Of a DNA stretch of 64,000 nt, positions 8,391 to 16,099 are shown piece by piece. A program made the translations under genes and the position numbers. The stretch lies in the NCBI RefSeq assembly GCF_030409905.1, contig NZ_JAUFQT010000001.1, forward strand, positions 508,501 to 572,500, given 5' to 3'. Origin of the DNA: Echinicola jeungdonensis (GTDB lineage Bacteria > Bacteroidota > Bacteroidia > Cytophagales > Cyclobacteriaceae). Within the stretch, counting starts at the first letter, position 1. Each line of letters opens with the position of its first letter. The notes beneath the pieces were generated by a model. The model was given only the letters and a program-made list of their open reading frames with translations, had not been told where the DNA came from and made no database searches.

Positions 8391-10973
8391 TTATTGCGCC
8401 AACCGATCCACAAGTATGGCCAACGTCGCCAAGCTGGATGCCACCCCAATCCAATTCGTAGCAGAAAGCCCTTCTCTCACCGGTTTTTGAGGTATGATGA
8501 TTTCGGAACCTGGTTCTACTTCAGGGTAATTATTGAAGAACAATATCTTTTTGGTTTTGGCTACATCTCCATTGGGATAGACTACATAGGCCTTTGCTTT
8601 TCTGGCATTATCTGTAAAGCCACCGGATTTAGCGATATAATCCCGGAAACTATGTTTACCTTCAAATCTTGCCGTCGTAGGGAACAACACTTCTCCTCGC
8701 ATTCTTACGGTTTGGAGTTGTTTGGGAATACTTAAGATGTCCCCCTCATGTAAAATTAAATCCTGCTCCGAACCTGGATTGGCCATAATGTAATCCAAAT
8801 CGATCCCCACCATTTCGGTAGTCTTAATTTTAATTTCCGCCATTCGTGTTGAATCTGCGGAAGTCACCTCTTTTAACCGGCTGGCTTTATATTCATCAGA
8901 AATTAAATTTTCATCTTGATTGGCCAAATCCCCCCCTTTCTCACCAATTTTTTCATCAATACGAGATAGAATATTTATCTCTGCTTCTGTATTCTTACCA
9001 TCTTCTTTTTTTAGGTTGTTTTTCACCTGTTGAAGATTTTGGGCCCTTAATTCATTATCGGTTGGGCCATTGAAAAATTCAGTTCTTCGAATTAAAGTAG
9101 CTCCTTTAGGGTAAGCATATTCATTTATTCCTCCTGCCCTTTTTAATAAATCTGAAATCCTTTCATCAGTATGAGCAATAGCAAATTGTCCTGGGTAGAA
9201 GACCTCTCCTTCCACTCTTACAAGCTTTTCTCTTTCAAAATGTGGATTTCTTCGTATGATCACATGGTCAAATGGTTGGAGGGTCAAATCTTTATCTCCA
9301 TCATTGATTTGTAAATCCTCATCAATGTCAACCGTCATAATCTCCGCTACTTGCCCATCCTGCTCTCCATTGGATCTTCTGGCCACCTCTATATAGGCAT
9401 TGGTGGCTGATTCCTTTAATCCTCCTGCCTTCAGTACCAGATCCTCCACGCTCATATTTTCCCCATAAGCAAAAGCTCCAGGTTTATTTACTTCACCAGT
9501 AATCTTTACATAATATTCTTCCCGGATATCGTATTTGCTTGGGATATGCAATACATCTTCCCTTTTCAGGGGGATATCCCCCGCTTCACCATTAACTACT
9601 TCGGCCACATTTACAGGAACAATTTCAAGGGTTAAGTCTTCCTGGGTTCTGTAAAGCGTGGCCCGGTTTAAAAAGGCTTCCCCTTTTAAACCCTCTGCTT
9701 GCTGGATCAGATCCTTGATGCTCATGCCCGGTTCTAAGGCAAATTCCCCAGGCCGGTAAACGGCCCCTGAAATCTGCACCCTATTTTCATAACGGGATAA
9801 CTTTTCACCCACCATAAAAATATCTCCATCCTGGATACTGAAATTTTCAAACTGGGTTCTTCCTATATCCGCTACCTTGCGGGCATTATCCGAAACCCTT
9901 CTTACAGTGATTTTTTCTGGATAGGCATTGCTCCCGAATCCACCAGCAAAGAAAATCAAATCAGCAACACTTTCCCCCTGCTTGATTTCAAAAAGCCCTG
10001 GTCTTTTGACTGGACCCTTAATCTCTACCCTGGTTTGATAAGAAGGAACCATGATCACATCATTGTCCTGCAATCGGATATTCTGTTGCTGATCACCTTG
10101 GGTCAGGAAATCATATACATCCACTTCCGCAATTTCACGGGAATTTCTAAATACCTTTATTTTTCTAAAGGAGCCTTGTTCATTAGGTCCACCCGCGGCA
10201 TATAATGCATTAAAAACAGAGGCAAAGGACGGTAAAGTGTAGTTACCCGGACTGCTTAACTCCCCTACCATGGACACTTGAATGGACCGGATATTGCCTA
10301 ATCTGACCTGCAAAAAAGTACCTGGATTATTGCTGGACAAATCGGAGTAAATCGTATTGCTTAATTTACTTTTTATCCTTGCGGTAGCCGCCTGGATACT
10401 GGATCCACCTATGGATAAAGGCCCTACATTGGGAATATAAATCCTTCCTTCCGGATTGACGGTCAAGCTGTAGGATTGCTGGGAATCTCCATAGACATCT
10501 ATCAACAATTGATCTCCAGTACCAATGGTATAATCCATGGGGGTCGGAATATTTAAATTGGGGGAAAAATCAAGTTTCTTATTATGGAATAAGGAAAAAC
10601 CATAAATTTTCTTCTGTTCCTCTGACAAGTCTTTGGAACTTCCATTATCACTAAAAACAGCCCCTTCAATCGTTCGTTGGGTTTGACCTTTTGAAGAGTT
10701 CATAGTATCCCTTGTGGCGGTACCCAACTGATTGATCCGGGTAGCCAATTTACTGGCCTCCACTGCCGGCATTCCTCTTTGTTCTGCCATGGAAGGGATT
10801 TCAGCCTTGTTGACCCCTTGTTCTTCCGCTTTTTTAACAATCATCTCGATCTGAGCATCGGAAAGCTCATCGACGTTGACGTTTTGAATGTCGGAGAGAG
10901 ATTGGGCATGCAAGGTTATTATTGAAAACAATAATATGCAGGTTAAAAGAAGTTTTTTGATTTCAAAAACCAT
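8391..10973 (-). CDS. SLBB-domain polysaccharide export outer-membrane protein (Wza-like)
   Basis: An 860-residue exported protein. A signal peptide covers residues 1-23 and ends LHAQ, with no lipobox Cys, unlike classical Wza. The Poly_export domain starts near 145 (YTIGTGDQLLIDVYGD), and repeated SLBB units follow, each seen as a VxGxVxxPGxF-like start (VSMVGELSSPGNY, VEIKGPVKRPGLF, VQISGAVYRPGEF, VKITGEVNKPGAF, VRVEGEVFYPGQF, VRMRGEVLFPTTA). A charged, helical insert lies at about 640-700. A hydrophobic segment (IGVASSLATLAILV) near the C-terminus resembles the Wza membrane helix. It would form the outer-membrane channel used with Wzz. Long multi-SLBB forms are usual in Bacteroidota. Confidence 0.92.
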   Translation of the reverse strand: MVFEIKKLLLTCILLFSIITLHAQSLSDIQNVNVDELSDAQIEMIVKKAEEQGVNKAEIPSMAEQRGMPAVEASKLATRINQLGTATRDTMNSSKGQTQRTIEGAVFSDNGSSKDLSEEQKKIYGFSLFHNKKLDFSPNLNIPTPMDYTIGTGDQLLIDVYGDSQQSYSLTVNPEGRIYIPNVGPLSIGGSSIQAATARIKSKLSNTIYSDLSSNNPGTFLQVRLGNIRSIQVSMVGELSSPGNYTLPSFASVFNALYAAGGPNEQGSFRKIKVFRNSREIAEVDVYDFLTQGDQQQNIRLQDNDVIMVPSYQTRVEIKGPVKRPGLFEIKQGESVADLIFFAGGFGSNAYPEKITVRRVSDNARKVADIGRTQFENFSIQDGDIFMVGEKLSRYENRVQISGAVYRPGEFALEPGMSIKDLIQQAEGLKGEAFLNRATLYRTQEDLTLEIVPVNVAEVVNGEAGDIPLKREDVLHIPSKYDIREEYYVKITGEVNKPGAFAYGENMSVEDLVLKAGGLKESATNAYIEVARRSNGEQDGQVAEIMTVDIDEDLQINDGDKDLTLQPFDHVIIRRNPHFEREKLVRVEGEVFYPGQFAIAHTDERISDLLKRAGGINEYAYPKGATLIRRTEFFNGPTDNELRAQNLQQVKNNLKKEDGKNTEAEINILSRIDEKIGEKGGDLANQDENLISDEYKASRLKEVTSADSTRMAEIKIKTTEMVGIDLDYIMANPGSEQDLILHEGDILSIPKQLQTVRMRGEVLFPTTARFEGKHSFRDYIAKSGGFTDNARKAKAYVVYPNGDVAKTKKILFFNNYPEVEPGSEIIIPQKPVREGLSATNWIGVASSLATLAILVDRLAQ

Positions 10974-11010
10974 TTGAATTAACTTGAATAATTTAAAATT
11001 ATGAATGATA

Positions 11011-11021
11011 AATGAGGAATT
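11011..11021. repeat. 11-bp inverted repeat, left arm (four-helix-bundle gene 2)
   Basis: AATGAGGAATT at 11011-11021 is exactly inverted at 11459-11469 (AATTCCTCATT); the pair brackets the four-helix-bundle gene at 11049-11399. Short, AT-rich words could match by chance; support comes from the same arrangement at four other small genes nearby. Confidence 0.5.
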
Positions 11022-11048
11022 ACGATTCTCATTTTCCTTAATGTTTAT

Positions 11049-11399
11049 TTATTCTCTTGAAGATTTAATTATTGAATTGAGAATTGAAATAATTTGGTCT
11101 ATTTCATTTAAAAGGAATTCTATATTGGAATGACCTTTTAATAATTCTTCCCGGTTAAAAAGCTTTAACCAATATCTTGATTCCCTGGCCTCCCTTGCTG
11201 CTATGACCATCTTTGAAATAAAATCTTTTCTAGAATGAGCAGATTGTGCTTCTTCCACATTTGCTCCAATAGAAGTTCCAGCCCCTACAATCTGCTCAGC
11301 AAGTCGATAATGTTTCCTTTCTCTTAGGAAAAAATACACATCAAGAATCTTTTCACTAAAAGCAAAAGTCTTTTCAATTATTATATTTTGTCTGGACAT
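11049..11399 (-). CDS. four helix bundle protein, copy 2
   Basis: A 116-residue helical protein of the same broad family as the genes at 7881 and 14020 but clearly a different subgroup. It begins MSRQNIIIEKTFAFSEKIL and carries the hallmark AEQIVGAGTSIGANVEEAQ (residues 34-52) and SKMVIAAREARESRYWLKLL-like sequence. Role unknown. It lies just upstream of the SLBB gene, with 75 bp between. Flanks hold short inverted repeats (11011-11021, 11459-11469) and, upstream, an element at 11489-11522 shared with the third copy. Confidence 0.85.
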   Translation of the reverse strand: MSRQNIIIEKTFAFSEKILDVYFFLRERKHYRLAEQIVGAGTSIGANVEEAQSAHSRKDFISKMVIAAREARESRYWLKLFNREELLKGHSNIEFLLNEIDQIISILNSIIKSSRE

Positions 11400-11902
11400 T
11401 ATTAATATTAAAAAAATTAGATGAGTTAATACTTCGGGTTTTAAAATTTTACATTTTCAATTCCTCATTCCACATTCCTTCAGGCGCGGCTTCGCCCGGT
11501 CGGTCACATTTTTGTACCTAGCGTAGAAAAATCATAATATGCTCATTGAAGTAAGCCATTTCCTAAAAGAAGTTGCAAAATTAAAGAAAATCAGGGAGAA
11601 TTAAAGGTTTGGTTGGGTTTAATGTTAGCCTCTACACATTTAATGAGAGCTGCATTTTGTCATCCCGAGGTAACGAGGGATCTCACCCAATAACGGTTAC
11701 ATTTGAGATTCCTCCTATCGTCGGAATGACACAGTGCTAAGGCCCACGTCATTCAACTTCTTAATATTTAAGAAAATGTTAACCTCTCGCAGTGACGTAT
11801 TTTTTATCGAACTTAGGTTATTAATTAACCTCACCCATTATAATTAAGACCGTCTTTTGCCATCCCGATCCGCCTCAGCGGACAGGCATTAGGAGGGATC
11901 CC
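11400..11902. repeat. 503-bp noncoding stretch made of dispersed repeats
   Basis: No gene is seen. In order it holds AATTCCTCATT (11459-11469), a GCTTCGCCCggtcggtcac element (11489-11522) repeated at 14390-14424, a long imperfect hairpin (arms 11659-11685 and 11705-11731, starting TGTCATCCCGAGG and ending CGTCGGAATGACA), and a related catcccgatc...gagggatc element with an internal CCGCCTCAGCGGACAGG word (11859-11905). The hairpin has the look of Bacteroidota REP-like repeats. Confidence 0.7.
11705..11731. repeat. 27-bp direct repeat, copy 1 (flank of GIY-YIG gene)
   Basis: Starts GAGATTCCTCCT and ends CGTCGGAATGACA. Copy 2 at 12316-12342 is in the same orientation and differs at one base. 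This copy is also the right arm of the hairpin with 11659-11685. Confidence 0.85.
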
Positions 11903-12214
11903 CTACCCCACTTCCTCATTTAGAAAATTCCATTCAGGATTAAAGGAATTAATCAGTGCCACCTTTTTTTCCCTTCTCCAGCATTTTATCTCCTTTTCCC
12001 TTTGAATCGCATGATCTACTAATTGAAATCTTTCCCAATAAATTAGAAACTTACAATTATATTTTGCGGTAAATGATTTACTGTTTGGTGAAGGGTTATT
12101 ATGATAGTATAACCTGTCTACCAAATCATTGGTCATCCCAGTGTACAAAACCGTCTTTCTTTTATTGGTCAGGATGTACACGAAATAATTATGAGTTCCA
12201 TTTGGTTTCCCCAT
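11903..12214 (-). CDS. GIY-YIG nuclease family protein
   Basis: A 103-residue single-domain GIY-YIG protein (UPF0213-like). The motif halves are YFVYILTN (10-17) and YTGMTNDLVDRLYYHN, with the conserved Arg of the catalytic helix, and the metal-binding Glu is in QREKEIKCW. Stand-alone members are common in Bacteroidota and have no known cellular role. It sits between ugd and the SLBB exporter with no link to glycan synthesis. It is bracketed by 27-bp direct repeats at 11705-11731 and 12316-12342, consistent with mobility. Its final codons lie close to a REP-like element. Confidence 0.87.
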   Translation of the reverse strand: MGKPNGTHNYFVYILTNKRKTVLYTGMTNDLVDRLYYHNNPSPNSKSFTAKYNCKFLIYWERFQLVDHAIQREKEIKCWRREKKVALINSFNPEWNFLNEEVG

Positions 12215-12315
12215 TTTTTCAGAATGTGGTTGAATACATACCCGGAATCTTGGTTATCAATTTTTATTCAATTTCCGAATACTAGGAGTTTTTTTTCCAT
12301 TAACTATTTCCTGAA

Positions 12316-12342
12316 GAGATTCCTCCTGTCGTCGGAATGACA
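12316..12342. repeat. 27-bp direct repeat, copy 2 (flank of GIY-YIG gene)
   Basis: 26 of 27 bases match 11705-11731. Unlike copy 1 there is no nearby inverted arm, so it looks like half of a REP-type hairpin. Between here and ugd (12390-12450) lies a GC-rich stretch with the word CCTCCCCCTCATAGGGGAGG, which can fold and may help end ugd transcription. Confidence 0.8.
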
Positions 12343-12450
12343 ACCACTCATCCCCCCACCCTTGGAGGAAAAGGGAACCAAACTATTTTCCATACACGTC
12401 CCATGGAAACACTTCCTCCCCCTCATAGGGGAGGCCAGGAGGGGGTAAAG

Positions 12451-13797
12451 TCACCCCTCCACCTTTACATGATTCTCAGCACCCAGGCCTATGCCGTAGT
12501 GAATGAAGCCCATTTCGTTAAGGTACTTGCGGTCGTAGATATTTCTTCCGTCAAAGACCACTTTGTTTTTCAACAGTTTACCCACTGCTTTCCAGCTGGG
12601 CAATCTGAATTCAGACCACTCTGTGATCAGCAAGACCGCATCTGCATCTACACAAGCATCATAGGCGTCATTGCAATAAGAAATCTTATCTCCTACATAA
12701 ACTTCCTTAGCCTCCTCCATGGCTATTGGATCGTAAGCTTTTACCGTTGCTCCGGCAGCACGCAACTCATCAATGATGACAATGGCAGGAGCTTCCCGCA
12801 TATCATCTGTATTGGGCTTGAAGCTGAGTCCCCAGAGGGCAAACACCATACCAGAAAGGTCTTCACCAAAGTGCTTTTTCACTTTATTGACTAATGTATG
12901 CTTTTGGTCTTCATTAACCGCCTCAACAGCCTGCAAAACCCTAAGGTCGTATCCATACTGCTTGGCAGTTTTCACAATTGCTTTTACATCTTTTGGAAAA
13001 CAGGAACCACCGTAACCTACACCAGGATAAATGAATTTATTACCAATTCTAGGGTCAGAACCTATGCCTTTTCTTACCATATTGGCATCAGCTCCTACCA
13101 ATTCGCACAGGTTGGCAATATCATTCATAAAAGAGATTTTAGTAGCTAACATGGCATTAGCAGTATATTTGGTCATTTCCGCAGAGGGGATGTCCATATA
13201 GATAATTCTGTCACCAGAAAGCTGGAAGGGTTTATATAACCTTTTCATAATTTTTTGAGCCCGCTCATCTTCCACACCGATGATAATACGGTCCGGTTTG
13301 AGGAAATCTTCCACAGCTGCCCCTTCTTTCAAAAATTCTGGATTGGATGCCACTGCAAATTCCAGGTCACTACCTCTATTGTCCAAGGCAGCTTGAATGG
13401 TTTGCTGCACTTTTTTTCCTGTAGTTACCGGAACAGTGCTTTTTGTAGCCACTACAATGTAGTCAGACATGTTCTGACCAATTTCTTCGGCCACTGCCAA
13501 AACATATTTTAAATCTGCAGAACCATCTTCCCCAGGAGGGGTTCCAACTGCAATAAATGCCACATCTGAATCCTGGATAGCTTCAGCCAAGTTGGTTGAA
13601 AAATGAAGCCGCCCACTGGCATAATTCCTTTTTACAATTTCTTCTAAACCAGGTTCAAAAATGGGCATGATCCCATTTTTCAGCTTATCAATCTTTTTTT
13701 TATCTATATCTACACATACAACTTCAATCCCCACATCGGCAAAGCATGCCCCTGAAACTAAACCGACATATCCGGTTCCTACAACGGTGATTTTCAT
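12451..13797 (-). CDS. ugd: UDP-glucose 6-dehydrogenase
   Basis: NAD-dependent enzyme that oxidises UDP-glucose to UDP-glucuronate, a precursor of acidic capsule sugars. At 448 residues it has the normal length. The N-terminal Rossmann motif GTGYVGLVSGACFAD is at residues 7-21, the catalytic Cys266 is in GYGGSCFPKD, and the central helix ATKISFMNDIANLCE is typical. It is the first glycan enzyme in transcription order and lies well upstream of the exporter genes, separated by the GIY-YIG and four-helix-bundle cassettes. The upstream 13801-14019 spacer contains an 8-bp tandem repeat. Confidence 0.96.
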   Translation of the reverse strand: MKITVVGTGYVGLVSGACFADVGIEVVCVDIDKKKIDKLKNGIMPIFEPGLEEIVKRNYASGRLHFSTNLAEAIQDSDVAFIAVGTPPGEDGSADLKYVLAVAEEIGQNMSDYIVVATKSTVPVTTGKKVQQTIQAALDNRGSDLEFAVASNPEFLKEGAAVEDFLKPDRIIIGVEDERAQKIMKRLYKPFQLSGDRIIYMDIPSAEMTKYTANAMLATKISFMNDIANLCELVGADANMVRKGIGSDPRIGNKFIYPGVGYGGSCFPKDVKAIVKTAKQYGYDLRVLQAVEAVNEDQKHTLVNKVKKHFGEDLSGMVFALWGLSFKPNTDDMREAPAIVIIDELRAAGATVKAYDPIAMEEAKEVYVGDKISYCNDAYDACVDADAVLLITEWSEFRLPSWKAVGKLLKNKVVFDGRNIYDRKYLNEMGFIHYGIGLGAENHVKVEG

Positions 13798-13832
13798 GGT
13801 CTATATTGTTAAAATGTCTAAATGTTTTTATG

Positions 13833-13888
13833 TCGAACTGTCGAATCGTCGAACTGTTGAACTGTTGAATCGTCGAATTGTGGAATCG
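13833..13888. repeat. 8-bp tandem repeat (7 units)
   Basis: Seven consecutive 8-base units of consensus T-C/T-GAA-C/T-C/T/T-G: tcgaactg, tcgaatcg, tcgaactg, ttgaactg, ttgaatcg, tcgaattg, tggaatcg. The word GTCGAATTGT at 13872-13881 is inverted twice (14354-14363, 14370-14379) on the other side of the four-helix-bundle gene 3. Confidence 0.85.
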
Positions 13889-14019
13889 TTAAATGCTGTT
13901 TTAAAGAAAAATCCTGATGGATAATTCCACTTACAATTTTCTACTAAGATTATTGTTTCTTCCGATTTGATACTTGTAAAAAACGTTTAACTTATTAATT
14001 AGCTCGTCAAATTTCAACC

Positions 14020-14322
14020 TTAATTCCAAGTTTTGTCTTCAGAAATATATTCCATATCAAATGCAGTAATGATATGGTCTAATACCTCCAATGCGCTGGT
14101 ATATGCGGTATTAGTAAATCTAGCTCTATCCTTATCTCCCGTACGTCCACTGCCTTCTACCAAATTAGCAGTCACACTACCGATTGCCCTTTTAATTTGG
14201 CTAGTTAAATTATTCAATTCATCTTCAGGAAATTGTTTTGTTAATAGATAAATTTCTTTCTTAAGCCCTCTAGCAATTTTCCAGACCTCAAGATTTTCAA
14301 ATGAATAGGTATAATGATTCAT
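14020..14322 (-). CDS. four helix bundle protein, copy 3
   Basis: A 100-residue helical protein of the S23-like family: YSFENLEVWKIARGLKKEIY at the N-terminus, then LTSQIKRAIGSVTANLVEGSGR (residues 39-60) and a helical C-terminus. It is slightly shorter than usual at the C-terminus. Role unknown. It sits between ugd and the cluster regulator. The left flank is an 8-bp tandem repeat, and the right flank carries two copies of the inverted word ACAATTCGAC plus an element shared with copy 2's upstream region. Confidence 0.83.
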   Translation of the reverse strand: MNHYTYSFENLEVWKIARGLKKEIYLLTKQFPEDELNNLTSQIKRAIGSVTANLVEGSGRTGDKDRARFTNTAYTSALEVLDHIITAFDMEYISEDKTWN

Positions 14323-14349
14323 AATAAAAGTTGTTAATGGAAACCTCAG

Positions 14350-14430
14350 TTAAACAATTCGACAAAAAAACAATTCGACTCTGAATACAGCTTCGCCCCG
14401 TCAGTCACAATTTCTTGTGCTTAGCATGCC
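14350..14430. repeat. right flank of four-helix-bundle gene 3 with shared GCTTCGCCC element
   Basis: Two ACAATTCGAC words (14354-14363, 14370-14379) are inverted relative to 13872-13881. Then GCTTCGCCCCGTCAGTCAC (from 14390) aligns with the element at 11489-11522 upstream of four-helix-bundle gene 2, including the following ...cttagc. Confidence 0.75.
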
Positions 14431-14462
14431 CATTAGGCAAAAAAAAGGCCAAAAAGAAATTC

Positions 14463-14981
14463 TTATCCTTTTTGGTCAAATAATATTAATCCGCTACCCT
14501 TCCCTGCTTCTTCCACAGATACAAGAGTAAAATTCACTTTCCTGTTAATTAAACGCTCGATCTTTTGAGCCAATTGATCCAGGTATTCTCCATTGAGCTT
14601 TTTGCCAACTATATCAATATCAATAGTTCCAGTATCCTGGCCATCGGCATAGTCACCTGTCAAAACCACTTGCTGAACCTCTCCCATTCTTTCCAATACT
14701 TCTTCAACAACTGTATCCAGCCCAATATATTTTCGGATGATCCCCTGCAAAAGATTAAATAGGGGATGTTTGGAATTGGCGCTATAGCTGATTTTATTTT
14801 TATCTGATGATTTCTCAAGATAACCTGCTTGGGAAAGGTTATTGAGCTCTTTCCTAATGGAATTGGTGGATTCTCCGAATTCCTCGGCCAAGCCTCGCAA
14901 ATGACTATGGGTTTGCGGGTTGATAAAAAACTTCACCAAAAGTCGTAACCTTGTCTTGGAAGTAATTAATGAATCGAGCAT
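14463..14981 (-). CDS. winged-helix regulator fused to a nucleotidyltransferase-like domain
   Basis: A 172-residue protein. Residues 1-70 form an ArsR-type winged helix (SKTRLRLLVKFFINPQ, then LRGLAEEFGESTNSIRKELNNL and a GYLEKSSD wing). The C-terminal half resembles an MNT-type nucleotidyltransferase (VVLTGDYADG ... IDIDIVG); the usual Gly-Ser of the active site is not present, although an Asp-x-Asp remains, so it is probably inactive. Start: the ATG at 14981 was chosen because a promoter (15039-15008) lies between it and the alternative ATG at 15020. Being first in the minus-strand direction, it is a good candidate to regulate the capsule operon; this is inference. Confidence 0.8.
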   Translation of the reverse strand: MLDSLITSKTRLRLLVKFFINPQTHSHLRGLAEEFGESTNSIRKELNNLSQAGYLEKSSDKNKISYSANSKHPLFNLLQGIIRKYIGLDTVVEEVLERMGEVQQVVLTGDYADGQDTGTIDIDIVGKKLNGEYLDQLAQKIERLINRKVNFTLVSVEEAGKGSGLILFDQKG

Positions 14982-15007
14982 AAAAAGAAACCTTCCTAAA
15001 TGAGCAA

Positions 15008-15039
15008 CAAAAGTACTCACTGGGTTTTTGAATTACAAA
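15008..15039 (-). promoter_or_regulatory. Bacteroidota-type promoter for the winged-helix regulator
   Basis: On the minus strand TTTG (15039-15036), then a 20-base spacer, then TACTTTTG (15015-15008), matching the -33 TTTG / -7 TAnnTTTG consensus. Transcription would begin near 15002, which excludes the upstream ATG at 15020. Confidence 0.7.
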
Positions 15040-16099
15040 AGAATTCGGTTAGATTTTTAATTAATTTTCACCCACATTTAGGGTTCACTAAAAATTTTGC
15101 ATTTCATTAAAATATTACACCGTTTAATAACAGTAAATCGGTATTTTAAAACAGAAAAAGTTATTGTTAAATTTTCTTTACTTTTTGATCAAATAGTTTT
15201 TGAAGGGGGATATTCAAGAAGGAGGTTTTTGAAATAATTATTGCGATTAGATAATTGTGATTTGGGATTGGGTAATCGGGATTTGTCACGACTTAAACAA
15301 ATCCCAGATTCAAACTGGAAGCTTGGGAAAGTTTAAAAGGTAATTGGGGTTCACAATGGGTAAAAGTGATTCGGAATTTGCGATTCCATTCATTGCAATA
15401 AGAATTTATCATATATGGCTGATTGACCGAATGTAAAATTAACTGGCCATGGGCATTAGCGGCAATTAGTTGGCAATTGCCCCTGTTGGCTGCTATTGCA
15501 CCTTACAAAAGGTCATTTATTCCCCGGGTTGCGCCTTCTTGGCTTACCCAGGGTTATGGTTATTGCACCCCGATGGGATGCTTTATAGGACTCCGCTATT
15601 CTAAATTTGCAATGGCGAAATACCCCTAAAAAGGAAGTTATCCGCAAATTAAAGTTTTATTTTTATTGCCCCCTAATAGCCTGTTCAGTCAAGTAATGCA
15701 AGATGGGCAGAAGGAAGCCTGTTAAGGCTTCAACAAAAATAACCTCGGGTGCAAACCCGGGGAAATTTGAATTGTGAATCAACCTATCAACCCTGTTAAG
15801 GGTTGAACTAAATTTTCTTTTAGTTTCAAATGGAGTGGACAATATTTATTGGTTAGCGGAAATTGTTCGCCACAATTGACCCTGTTGGCTGCTAATGCTC
15901 TTTACCAAAAGACGTTTATTCCCTGGTTGCGCCTTTAGGCTTACCGAGCTTAAATTTTGAGAGACATATATCTATTTTTAGATTTCGGACTCTACCCATA
16001 ATTAATCCCTTGAAGGGTTTTACCAAAAATCGATTTCCGTCCTCCACTTTGGCATTATTATTTCTTTCTGCGTATTTTTACTTTTTTAATAGAAAGAAT
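15040..16099. repeat. 1-kb noncoding, repeat-rich stretch
   Basis: No convincing gene. A word TAATCGGGATTTGT (15273-15286) is inverted at 18102-18115. Two diverged copies of a ~105-bp repeat start near 15452 and 15853; both contain CCCTGTTGGCTGCT (15481-15494, 15880-15893), 399 bp apart, then tttattccc...ggttgcgcctt. Between them are near-palindromes AAGCCTGTTAAGGCTT (15715-15730) and AACCCTGTTAAGGGTT (15789-15804) and the hairpin CCTCGGGTGCAAACCCGGGG (15743-15762). Short ORFs here are repeat translations. Confidence 0.7.

Noticed and set aside
12337..12894. plus-strand ORF of 185 codons
   Set aside because: Opposite strand of ugd and a REP-like spacer; no protein family resembles it.
13833..13888. 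CRISPR-like array
   Set aside because: Units are 8 bp with no spacers and no cas genes.
14982..15020. 13-codon N-terminal extension of the winged-helix regulator
   Set aside because: It begins inside the promoter (TACTTTTG at 15015-15008).
15423..15629. 68-codon ORF in the repeat-rich region
   Set aside because: It lies wholly in dispersed repeat copy A, with no ribosome site or family.
16010..16099. 30-codon N-terminal extension of the UpxY-like gene
   Set aside because: Repeat-derived and AT-rich; MSSEIHWFVMYT aligns with other NusG-like starts.
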